Source of the DNA: Pseudomonas sp. GD03944
Lineage (GTDB): Bacteria; Pseudomonadota; Gammaproteobacteria; Pseudomonadales; Pseudomonadaceae
Reading direction: 5' to 3'
Length of the DNA: 64,000 bases
Assembly (NCBI RefSeq): GCF_029839275.1
Contig: NZ_JAOCAH010000003.1
Coordinates: 124,001-188,000, forward strand
Shown: positions 55,944 to 64,000 of the stretch, one piece after another
How positions within the stretch are numbered: position 1 is the stretch's first letter
Layout: the number at the start of each line of letters is the position of its first letter
Position numbers and translations under genes: made by a program
Notes under the pieces: generated by a model
What the model was told of the DNA's origin: nothing
Seen by the model: only the letters and a program-made list of their open reading frames with translations
The model's database searches: none

Positions 55944-57176
55944 ATGTCACGACCTGCACTGAACCCCGACAGCTGGCTGCTCAAGCCGGCCCACCTGGCC
56001 TGGCTGGACGCCGAGGGCGCGCGGCTGTTGCCATTCGCCCGTGCGTCCCGGGTCGAGCAGGGCTTCGCCGCCCTCGAGGCCGACGGCACGCTGCCGCCGG
56101 GCGCTGTCGCCGAGCTGATCCACACCACGCGCATGACCCATTGCTTCGCCCTGGCCCATATCCAGGGCATCCCCGGTTACGCGGCGCTGGTGGACCACGG
56201 CATCACCGCGCTGCAAGGTGCCCTGCGCGACGCCGAGTTCGATGGCTGGTTCGCCGATGCCACCTGCAGCGGCGACAAGTCCGCCTACCTGCATGCCTTC
56301 GTCGCCCTGGCCGCCAGTTCCGCCAAGGTCGCCGGGCGGCCCGGTGCCCAGGCGCTGCTGGACGAGGCCATCGCGATTCTCGACGCGCGCTTCTGGAGCG
56401 AAGAGGAAGGGGCGCTGCGCGAGAACCTCAGCCGCGACTGGCAGCAGGAAGAAGCCTACCGCGGCGCCAACAGCAACATGCACGCCACCGAGGCCTTTCT
56501 CGCCTTGGCCGATGCGACGGGCGACCCGCTGTGGTTGCAGCGTGCGCTGCGTATCGCCGGGCGGGTGATCCACAGCCACGCCGCGGCCCAGGGGCATGTG
56601 GTGATCGAACACTTCGACCAGGGCTGGCAGGCGCTGCCGGACTACAACGAGGGCAACCGCGCCGACCCGTTCCGCCCCTACGGCAGCACGCCGGGGCACA
56701 GCTTCGAGTGGGCGCGCCTGCTGCTGCATCTCGAGGCAGCGATGGAGAACGCCGGGCTCACCGCACCGGACTGGCTGCTGGACGATGCCCGCGGCCTGTT
56801 CGCCAGCGCCTGCCGCGATGCTTGGGCGGCCGACGGGGCGCCGGGCCTGGTGTACAGCCTGGACTGGAGCGGCCAGCCGGTGGTGCGTGCGCGCCTGCAC
56901 TGGGTGCATGCTGAAGCCAGTGCGGCCGCCGCTGCCTTGTTGCGGCGCACCGGCGACGCGCTCTACGAAGACTGGTACCGCTGTTTCTGGGATTTCTGTG
57001 CGAGCCACTTCATCGATCTGCACGGTGGCAGCTGGCACCATGAACTCGACCCGCACAACCGACCGGCCGGCAGCATCTGGCCGGGCAAGCCGGACCTCTA
57101 CCACGCCTACCAGGCCGTGCTGCTGCCGCGTCTGCCGCTGGCGCCGAGCCTGGCCACGGCCCTGGCGGCTGTGTAA
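55944..57176 (+). CDS. AGE family epimerase/isomerase (mannose/aldose-ketose isomerase-like)
   Basis: 410 residues, an (alpha/alpha)6 barrel of the N-acylglucosamine 2-epimerase family, of the same length as YihS/mannose isomerases. Family marks: RMTHCFALAHIQG, SGDKSAYLHAFVALAASS, AYRGANSNMHATEAFLAL, YGSTPGHSFEWARLLLHLE, HWVHAEASAAA and GSWHHELDPHNRP, which supply the catalytic His residues. It probably interconverts hexoses such as mannose and fructose in the cytosol. GGGAG precedes ATG. Its position between gtrS and gtsA suggests a sugar taken up by the Gts system. Confidence 0.88.
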   Translation: MSRPALNPDSWLLKPAHLAWLDAEGARLLPFARASRVEQGFAALEADGTLPPGAVAELIHTTRMTHCFALAHIQGIPGYAALVDHGITALQGALRDAEFDGWFADATCSGDKSAYLHAFVALAASSAKVAGRPGAQALLDEAIAILDARFWSEEEGALRENLSRDWQQEEAYRGANSNMHATEAFLALADATGDPLWLQRALRIAGRVIHSHAAAQGHVVIEHFDQGWQALPDYNEGNRADPFRPYGSTPGHSFEWARLLLHLEAAMENAGLTAPDWLLDDARGLFASACRDAWAADGAPGLVYSLDWSGQPVVRARLHWVHAEASAAAAALLRRTGDALYEDWYRCFWDFCASHFIDLHGGSWHHELDPHNRPAGSIWPGKPDLYHAYQAVLLPRLPLAPSLATALAAV

Positions 57177-57237
57177 CGCCACAGTGACATTTGCGCGTCC
57201 CTTCGTTACCTCCGGGGTAGTGGACCGGACTTAGAAT
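57173..57237 (+). promoter_or_regulatory. Candidate GltR-type promoter for gtsA
   Basis: GTAAC (57173), GTGAC (57184), GTTAC in TTCGTTAC (57205) and GTAGT (57217) recur with the same layout as before the AGE isomerase gene. GTGACA-N12-TTCGTTAC-N22-TAGAnTCC is identical in spacing in both. TAGAAT at 57232-57237 is the probable -10, 55 bases before the start codon. No TTGACA-like -35 is present, consistent with regulator dependence. Confidence 0.55.
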
Positions 57238-57291
57238 CCATGCAGCGCAAGCAGCAGGCTTGCATGCATAACAACAAGAAAAGGTATTCAC

Positions 57292-58560
57292 ATGAACGCG
57301 ATCACGCGCCTCGCTACTGCTGTTTCTCTCGCCTCGTTGTTTCCCCTCTCCGCACTCGCTGCCGATTCCAAGGGCACCGTCGAAGTCGTCCATTGGTGGA
57401 CCTCCGGTGGTGAAGCCGCTGCCGTGAACGTCCTGCGCGACCTGGTGCAGAAAGACGGCTTCACCTGGAAGGACAGTGCCGTCGCTGGGGGCGCCGGTTC
57501 CGCTGCCATGACCGTGCTCAAGACCCGCGTGGTCTCCGGCAACCCGCCAGGCGCCGCGCAGATCAAGGGCCCCGACCTGCAGGAGTGGGGCTCGCTCGAC
57601 CTGCTGAGCACCCTCGATGACGTGGCCAAGGCCAACAACTGGGATGGCCTGCTGTCCAAGACCGTTTCCAACACCATGCAGTACGACGGCCACTACGTGG
57701 CGGTGCCGGTGAACATCCACCGGGTCAACTGGCTGTGGATCAACCCGCAGGTGTTCGAGAAGGCCGGCATCGACAAGGCGCCGACCACCCTCGAAGAACT
57801 CTACGCCGCCGGCGACAAGCTCAAGGCCGCCGGCTTCATTCCCCTGGCCCACGGCGGCCAGCCGTGGCAGGACAGCACCGTGTTCGAAGGCCTGGTGCTG
57901 GGCATCATGGGCGCCGAGGGCTTCCACAAGGCATTCGTCGAGAACGACGAAGCCACCCTCACCAGCCCGCAGATGACCGAAGTCTTCACCGCGCTGAAAA
58001 AACTCTCGACCTACATGGACGACAACCGCGCCGGCCGTGACTGGAACCTGGCCACCGCCGAAGTGATCGACGGCAAGGCCGGCATGCAGATCATGGGCGA
58101 CTGGGCCAAGAGCGAGTGGACCGCCGCCGGCAAGGTGGCGGGCAAGGACTACCAGTGCGTGCCGATGCCGGGCACCGCCGGCAGCTACACCTACAACATC
58201 GACTCCATGGCCATGTTCAAGCTCAAGAAGGAAGGCGACATCGCCGCCCAGCACGCCCTGGCGCGCATCGCACTGGAACCGGAGTTCCAGTACGTGTTCA
58301 ACCAGAACAAGGGCTCGATCCCGGTGCGCTCCGACCTGGACATGAGCAAGTTCGACAGCTGTGCCCAGGCCTCCATGAAGGATTTCCAGGAGGCCGACAA
58401 GAACGGCAAGCTGGAGCCGAGCATGGCCCACAGCATGGCCACCAACCTCGCCGTGCAGGGCGCCATCTTCGACGTGGTGACCAACTTCATGAGCGAGAAG
58501 AACGCCGACCCGAGCAAGGCCGGCGCGCAGATCTACGCGGCGATCAAATCCGCCCAGTAG
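57292..58560 (+). CDS. gtsA: Glucose ABC transporter substrate-binding protein
   Basis: 422 residues. Signal peptide about 1-23 ([20 protein letters not shown], cleavage near ALAADS). Extracellular solute-binding protein family 1 fold, with [19 protein letters not shown] at the mature N-terminus. It delivers glucose (and in some species mannose) to the GtsBC permease in the periplasm. AAAAGG stands before ATG. The 119-base gap to gtsB has two hairpins, which may keep gtsA mRNA more abundant than the permease part. Confidence 0.95.
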   Translation: MNAITRLATAVSLASLFPLSALAADSKGTVEVVHWWTSGGEAAAVNVLRDLVQKDGFTWKDSAVAGGAGSAAMTVLKTRVVSGNPPGAAQIKGPDLQEWGSLDLLSTLDDVAKANNWDGLLSKTVSNTMQYDGHYVAVPVNIHRVNWLWINPQVFEKAGIDKAPTTLEELYAAGDKLKAAGFIPLAHGGQPWQDSTVFEGLVLGIMGAEGFHKAFVENDEATLTSPQMTEVFTALKKLSTYMDDNRAGRDWNLATAEVIDGKAGMQIMGDWAKSEWTAAGKVAGKDYQCVPMPGTAGSYTYNIDSMAMFKLKKEGDIAAQHALARIALEPEFQYVFNQNKGSIPVRSDLDMSKFDSCAQASMKDFQEADKNGKLEPSMAHSMATNLAVQGAIFDVVTNFMSEKNADPSKAGAQIYAAIKSAQ

Positions 58561-58567
58561 GTTGAAC

Positions 58568-58588
58568 CGGGCCGGTATCCCCGGCCCG
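58568..58588 (+). other. Hairpin after gtsA
   Basis: CGGGCCGG-TATCC-CCGGCCCG, a perfect 8-bp stem, followed by TTTCCTT. It may partly terminate or protect the gtsA message. Confidence 0.6.
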
Positions 58589-58612
58589 TTTCCTTCATCA
58601 CAACGCCTCTCG

Positions 58613-58634
58613 CGACAGGGCCCCGGTCCTGTCG
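58613..58634 (+). other. Second hairpin in the gtsA-gtsB gap
   Basis: CGACAGG-N8-CCTGTCG, a perfect 7-bp stem 46 bases before gtsB. No T tract. Confidence 0.45.
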
Positions 58635-58679
58635 GGGGCGGCGTTCGGCCCGGATTTCTTCCCTGACTGGTAATGCCCG

Positions 58680-59588
58680 ATGAGTGTCGCGACGGTAATG
58701 ACCAAGGCCTCACCCCTGGATGCGCTGCAGCGCTGGCTGCCCAAGCTGGTGCTGGCGCCGAGCATGGTGGTGGTGCTGGTCGGCTTCTATGGCTACATCC
58801 TCTGGACCCTGGTGCTCTCGTTCACCAACTCCAGCTTCATGCCCAGCTACAAGTGGGTGGGTCTGCAGCAATACGCCCGCCTGATGGACAACGACCGCTG
58901 GTGGGTGGCGAGCCAGAACCTGCTGGTGTTCGGCGGCCTGTTCATCGGCATCAGCCTGCTGATCGGGGTGTTCCTCGCGGTGCTGCTGGATCAGCGCATC
59001 CGCCGCGAAGGCTTCATCCGCACCATCTACCTGTACCCCATGGCGCTGTCGATGATCGTCACCGGCACCGCCTGGAAGTGGCTGCTCAACCCCGGCCTGG
59101 GCCTGGACAAGATGCTGCGCGACTGGGGCTGGGAAGGCTTTCGCCTGGACTGGCTGGTGGATCAGGACCGGGTCATCTACTGCCTGGTGATCGCCGCCGT
59201 GTGGCAGGCCTCGGGCTTCGTCATGGCGCTGTTCCTGGCGGGGCTGCGCAGCGTCGACCAGTCGATCATCCGCGCCGCCCAGGTGGACGGCGCGGGCCTG
59301 CCGACCATCTACCTGCGCATCGTCCTGCCGAGCCTGCGCCCGGTGTTTTTCAGTGCGGTGATGATCCTCGCCCACATCGCCATCAAGAGCTTCGACCTGG
59401 TCGCCGCCATGACCGCCGGCGGTCCCGGCTACGCCTCCGACCTGCCGGCGATGTTCATGTATTCGTTCACCTTCAGTCGCGGCCAGATGGGCATCGGCTC
59501 GGCCAGCGCCATGCTGATGCTGGGCGCGATCCTGGCGATCCTGGTGCCGTACCTCTACTCGGAACTGCGGGGCAAGCGCCATGAATAA
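58680..59588 (+). CDS. gtsB: Glucose ABC transporter permease GtsB
   Basis: 302 residues with six membrane segments, MalF-type binding-protein-dependent permease. The cytoplasmic EAA loop is visible as IRAAQVDGAGLPTIYLRIVLPSLRP. It forms a heterodimer with GtsC. No clear ribosome binding site stands before the ATG, so translation may be weak. It overlaps gtsC by 8 bases. Confidence 0.93.
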   Translation: MSVATVMTKASPLDALQRWLPKLVLAPSMVVVLVGFYGYILWTLVLSFTNSSFMPSYKWVGLQQYARLMDNDRWWVASQNLLVFGGLFIGISLLIGVFLAVLLDQRIRREGFIRTIYLYPMALSMIVTGTAWKWLLNPGLGLDKMLRDWGWEGFRLDWLVDQDRVIYCLVIAAVWQASGFVMALFLAGLRSVDQSIIRAAQVDGAGLPTIYLRIVLPSLRPVFFSAVMILAHIAIKSFDLVAAMTAGGPGYASDLPAMFMYSFTFSRGQMGIGSASAMLMLGAILAILVPYLYSELRGKRHE

Positions 59589-60411
59589 AGCATTCAGCCC
59601 GAGCCGCCTGGCCATCCACGCCACGCTGCTGCTGGCGGCGGCGCTGTACCTGGTGCCGCTGGTGGTGATGCTGCTGACCAGCTTCAAGACCCCCGACGAC
59701 ATCCGCACCGGCAACCTGCTGTCCTGGCCCGAGGTGTTCACCGTGATCGGCTGGGTCAAGGCCTGGGGTGTGGTCGATGGCTACTTCTGGAACTCGATGA
59801 AGATCGCCGTGCCGGCGGTGCTGATCTCCACGGCGATCGGCGCGCTGAACGGCTACGTGCTGTCGATGTGGCGCTTCCGTGGTTCGCAGCTGTTCTTCGG
59901 GCTGCTGCTGTTCGGTTGCTTCCTGCCGTTCCAGACCGTGCTGTTGCCGGCCTCGTTCACCCTCGGCAAGTTCGGCCTGGCCAACACCACCACCGGCCTG
60001 GTGCTGGTGCACGTGGTCTACGGCATCGCCTTCACCACGCTGTTCTTCCGCAACTACTACGTGAGCGTGCCGGATGCCCTGGTGCGGGCCGCGCGCCTGG
60101 ACGGGGCGGGCTTCTTCACCATTTTCGGGCGAATCCTGCTGCCCATGTCGACGCCGATCATCATGGTCTGCCTGATCTGGCAGTTCACCCAGATCTGGAA
60201 CGACTTCCTGTTCGGGGTGGTGTTCGCCAGTGGCGACGCCCAGCCCATCACCGTGGCCCTCAACAACCTGGTCAACACCAGCACCGGGGCCAAGGAATAC
60301 AACGTCGACATGGCTGCCGCCATGATCGCCGGCCTGCCGACCCTGGTGGTCTACGTGCTGGCTGGCAAGTACTTCCTGCGCGGCCTCACCGCCGGCGCAG
60401 TCAAAGGTTAG
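59581..60411 (+). CDS. gtsC: Glucose ABC transporter permease GtsC
   Basis: 276 residues with six membrane segments, MalG-type permease. EAA loop: LVRAARLDGAGFFTIFGRILLPMSTP. It pairs with GtsB in the inner membrane. It starts within the gtsB end and ends 9 bases before gtsD. Confidence 0.94.
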   Translation: MNKAFSPSRLAIHATLLLAAALYLVPLVVMLLTSFKTPDDIRTGNLLSWPEVFTVIGWVKAWGVVDGYFWNSMKIAVPAVLISTAIGALNGYVLSMWRFRGSQLFFGLLLFGCFLPFQTVLLPASFTLGKFGLANTTTGLVLVHVVYGIAFTTLFFRNYYVSVPDALVRAARLDGAGFFTIFGRILLPMSTPIIMVCLIWQFTQIWNDFLFGVVFASGDAQPITVALNNLVNTSTGAKEYNVDMAAAMIAGLPTLVVYVLAGKYFLRGLTAGAVKG

Positions 60412-60420
60412 GAGAGCGAC

Positions 60421-61578
60421 ATGGCAACCCTCGAACTGCGCAACGTCAACAAGTCCTACGGCACTGGTCTGGCGGACACTCTGAAGAACATCGAGCTGTC
60501 GATCGGCTCCGGCGAATTCCTGATCCTGGTCGGCCCGTCCGGCTGCGGTAAGTCCACCCTGATGAACTGCATCGCCGGGCTGGAGAACATCAGCGGCGGC
60601 GCGATCCTGGTCGACGGCGCCGACATCAGCGGCATGAGCCCCAAGGATCGCGACATCGCCATGGTGTTCCAGTCCTATGCGCTGTACCCGACCATGAGCG
60701 TGCGCGACAACATTGCCTTTGGCCTGAAGATGCGCAAGATGAGCGCCGCTGATATCGAGACCGAAGTGGCCCGGGTGGCCAAGCTGCTGCAGATCGAGCA
60801 CCTGCTGGGCCGCAAGCCCGGCCAGCTGTCCGGCGGCCAGCAGCAGCGGGTGGCCATGGGGCGGGCCCTGGCGCGGCGGCCGAAGATCTACCTGTTCGAC
60901 GAGCCGCTGTCGAACCTCGACGCCAAGCTGCGCGTGGAGATGCGCACCGAAATCAAGCTGATGCACCAGCGCCTGAAGACCACCACGGTCTACGTCACCC
61001 ACGACCAGATCGAGGCCATGACCCTGGGCGACAAGGTGGCGGTGATGAAGGACGGCATCATCCAGCAGTTCGGCACCCCGCAGCAGATCTACAACGACCC
61101 GGCCAACCTGTTCGTGGCCAGCTTCATCGGTTCGCCGCCGATGAACTTCATCCCCCTGCGTCTGCAGCGTCGCGACGACCAGCTGTGGGCGCTGCTCGAT
61201 TCGGGGCAGGCGCGCTGCGAGTTGCCCCTGGGCGACATGCCGGCAGGGGTGGAGAGCCGTGAGGTGATCCTCGGCATCCGCCCGGAACAGATCCAGCTGG
61301 CGGGCGAGGGCGGCGAGTTGCCGAGCATCCGCGCCGAAGTGGAGGTCACCGAGCCCACAGGGCCGGACACCCTGGTGTTCGTCAACCTCAACCAGACCAA
61401 GGTCTGCTGCCGCCTGGCACCGGACCAGGCGCCACCGGTGGGGGCCACGCTGTCGCTGCAGTTCGAGCCGAGCAAGGTGCTGCTGTTCGATGCCCAGAGT
61501 GGTGAGCGCCTGCTGCCGGGAAAGTCGCGCTCGGCGGCTGAGCCGGCCGGCAACGTCACCCAGCTCAAGACCCGCTGA
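60421..61578 (+). CDS. gtsD: Glucose ABC transporter ATP-binding protein
   Basis: 385 residues, MalK/UgpC type. Walker [10 protein letters not shown] (about 39-47), signature [15 protein letters not shown], Walker [17 protein letters not shown]-loop VYVTHDQ, followed by a C-terminal TOBE/regulatory domain (about 240-385). AGGAGAG lies across the gtsC stop and serves gtsD. After the stop codon a weak CAGC-N9-GCTG hairpin and six T could partly terminate before oprB. Confidence 0.95.
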   Translation: MATLELRNVNKSYGTGLADTLKNIELSIGSGEFLILVGPSGCGKSTLMNCIAGLENISGGAILVDGADISGMSPKDRDIAMVFQSYALYPTMSVRDNIAFGLKMRKMSAADIETEVARVAKLLQIEHLLGRKPGQLSGGQQQRVAMGRALARRPKIYLFDEPLSNLDAKLRVEMRTEIKLMHQRLKTTTVYVTHDQIEAMTLGDKVAVMKDGIIQQFGTPQQIYNDPANLFVASFIGSPPMNFIPLRLQRRDDQLWALLDSGQARCELPLGDMPAGVESREVILGIRPEQIQLAGEGGELPSIRAEVEVTEPTGPDTLVFVNLNQTKVCCRLAPDQAPPVGATLSLQFEPSKVLLFDAQSGERLLPGKSRSAAEPAGNVTQLKTR

Positions 61579-61582
61579 TTTT

Positions 61583-61590
61583 TTCGTTAC
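61583..61590 (+). promoter_or_regulatory. TTCGTTAC motif before oprB
   Basis: The same 8-mer found in the gtsA and AGE isomerase promoters. GTCAC at 61555, 28 bases upstream, is one base off the spacing in the other two regions. The middle GTGAC and a -10 at the matching place are absent, so this site is weaker evidence. Confidence 0.3.
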
Positions 61591-61658
61591 CCGTGTTGGT
61601 GCCCAGGGGCGTGCCTGCCGTTTCCACGCGTCTGGGGCGTTATGCAGTGAGCAGTTGA

Positions 61659-62903
<1,245 letters not shown>

Positions 62904-62937
62904 CAGCGCGGCACCCGGTATGCGCCGCCACGCCCCT

Positions 62938-63663
62938 CGTAGGGTGGGTTAGCGGCGCATGCCGGGCCGTCGGTTGGTCACGGTATTGGCGCGCCGCGTA
63001 ACCCACCAGGCGGTAAGCGGTGGTGCTGCGGTGGTGGGTTACGGCGCAGCGCAAATCGTGGTGTTTTGACGTCCGTAACAAGCACCTAACCCACCCTACG
63101 GGGTTGCGGTAACTCGGCTCTCGTAGGGTGGGTTAGCGGCGCATGTCGGACCGTGGGTTGGTCACGGTATTGGTGCGCCGCGTAACCCACCAATCGGTAT
63201 CCGGTGGTGCTGCGGTGGTGGGTTACGGCGCAGCGTAAATCGAGGCGTTTTGATGTTCGTACCAAGCGCCTAACCCACCCTACGGGGTTGCGGTAACTCG
63301 GCTCTCGTAGGGTGGGTTAGCGGCGCGTGCCGGGCGGTGGGTTGGCCGCGGTGTTGGCGCGCCGCGTAACCCACCAGGCGGTAATCGGTGGTGCTGCGGT
63401 GGTGGGTTACGGCGCAGCGCAAATCGTGGTGTTTTGAGGTCCGTAACAAGCACCTAACCCACCCTACGGGGTCGCTGTCAGCCAGGAGGGCGCATGCTTT
63501 TGTAGGGTGGGTTAGCGGCGCACGCCGGGCTGTTGGTTGGTCACGGTATTGGCGCGCCGCGTAACCCACCAGGCGATACCCGGTGGTGCTGCGGTGGTGG
63601 GTTACGGCGCGGCGCGAATCGTAGTGTTTTGACGTCCGTAACAGGCACCTAACCCACCCTACG
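62938..63663. repeat. Array of four 163-bp double-hairpin repeats
   Basis: Copies are 62938-63100, 63122-63284, 63306-63468 and 63501-63663, each 163 bases. They have the same CGTAGGGTGGGTTAG start (TGTAGGG in the last), CGTAACCCACCA/TGGTGGGTTACGG centre and TAACCCACCCTACG end as the 46.2-kb array, but form a distinct subfamily. The first three spacings are 21, 21 and 32 bases, with GGGTTGCGGTAACTCGGCTC shared by the first two. It fills the 781-base gap between oprB and hexR; I see no gene in it. Confidence 0.92.
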
Positions 63664-63684
63664 GGGTTGCGGTAGGGCGTTGGC

Positions 63685-64000
63685 TCAACTGGGCTCTTCG
63701 TCGGCCGGGTAGCGGCTGGCGGTGAGGCTTTCCTTGATCTTGCGCAGGTGGGGCTGGAAGTCCACGCCGCGGCGCAGGGTCACGCCGGTGGCGAGGACGT
63801 CGAGGACGGTGAGCTGGATGATGCGCGAGGTCATCGGCATGTAGATGTCGGTGTCTTCCGGCAGCGGGATGTCCAGGCTCAGGGTACTGGCCTGGGCCAG
63901 GGGCGAGCCGGCGGCCGTGAGGCCGAGTACCGAAGCGCCGTTCTGCCGGGCCAGGCGTGCCACCTCCACCAGCTCGCGGGTGCGGCCGGTGTAGGAAATG
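63685..64000 (-). CDS. hexR: HexR, RpiR-family repressor of glucose catabolism, C-terminal part
   Basis: The frame is open to the right window edge; the helix-turn-helix N-terminus lies outside. The visible 104 residues belong to the SIS sugar-phosphate-binding domain: [29 protein letters not shown] and [34 protein letters not shown] are typical of HexR. HexR senses 2-keto-3-deoxy-6-phosphogluconate and represses zwf, edd and gap genes. The call rests on the sequence and on its position beside the glucose genes. Confidence 0.9.
   Translation of the reverse strand, partial: ISYTGRTRELVEVARLARQNGASVLGLTAAGSPLAQASTLSLDIPLPEDTDIYMPMTSRIIQLTVLDVLATGVTLRRGVDFQPHLRKIKESLTASRYPADEEPS

Noticed and set aside
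61561-61585. Terminator after gtsD
   Set aside because: A T run follows CAGC-N9-GCTG, but the stem has only four pairs, so full termination before oprB is unlikely. Mentioned under gtsD.
63270-63569. Open frames across the repeat arrays (also 62692-63081, 46413-46595 and 3476-3940)
   Set aside because: They arise from repeat periodicity, encode repeated peptides, and have no ribosome binding sites.

Overview
The window is a stretch of chromosome from a GC-rich gammaproteobacterium of the genus Pseudomonas in the broad sense. The evidence is the gene neighbourhoods: the N-acetylglutaminylglutamine amide (NAGGN) osmolyte operon, an edd-glk-gltR-gtrS / gtsABCD-oprB / hexR glucose block, an hpd-centred tyrosine catabolic cluster, and the fumC-bolA-trhO order known from P. 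aeruginosa. Many intergenic REP-type palindromes headed by GTAG point the same way. I see no tRNA, rRNA, CRISPR array, prophage, transposase or restriction system, so this is mostly core genome.

Layout. 1-5 kb: the 3' end of a CapD/WbpM-type sugar dehydratase, a DUF2784 protein, an SDR oxidoreductase, a CynX/NimT-type MFS carrier and two small proteins, divided by tandem REP arrays. 5-13 kb: NAGGN operon on the minus strand (asnO, ngg, M42 peptidase, 7TM hybrid histidine kinase) with a divergent MarR regulator. 13-20 kb: mnmC, a two-domain polyphosphate:AMP phosphotransferase, a thiolase, a DUF6316 protein. 20-29 kb: EamA transporter, quinone reductase-like protein, fumC, DUF2804, DUF2059, bolA, trhO, a DsbA-family protein, an ABC exporter and a coiled-coil membrane protein. 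29-35 kb: hpd, a short-type homogentisate dioxygenase, fumarylacetoacetase, maiA and an AroP-like permease, which together give tyrosine uptake and degradation to fumarate and acetoacetate. 35-40 kb: an HBM-type chemoreceptor and a membrane metal-dependent hydrolase. 40-46 kb: MocR regulator and ccoG on the minus strand, divergent from a sulfite/nitrite reductase, DUF934 and a cidA/lrgB pair; then arfB. 46-50 kb: aldo-keto reductase, MFS carrier/LysR pair and an orphan MerR regulator. 50-64 kb: Entner-Doudoroff and glucose uptake genes, ending in the 3' part of hexR.

The glucose block works as one unit. OprB admits glucose through the outer membrane, GtsABCD imports it, Glk phosphorylates it and Edd feeds the Entner-Doudoroff pathway. 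HexR and the GtrS/GltR two-component system are the expected regulators, and candidate sites for both are visible: TTGT-N7-ACAA boxes before edd, and helically phased GTNAC repeats before gtsA and the AGE-family isomerase gene.

The observations most worth following up are: (1) a terminator/antiterminator-like leader with a tiny Met-rich reading frame before the sulfite reductase gene; (2) the shared promoter layout of gtsA and the AGE isomerase gene; (3) a 163-165 bp double-hairpin repeat in two arrays of three and four copies, with a related element arranged in the opposite order; (4) mosaic repeats that couple GTAG-headed REPs to a second double palindrome; (5) an orphan MerR whose operator overlaps its own ribosome binding site.
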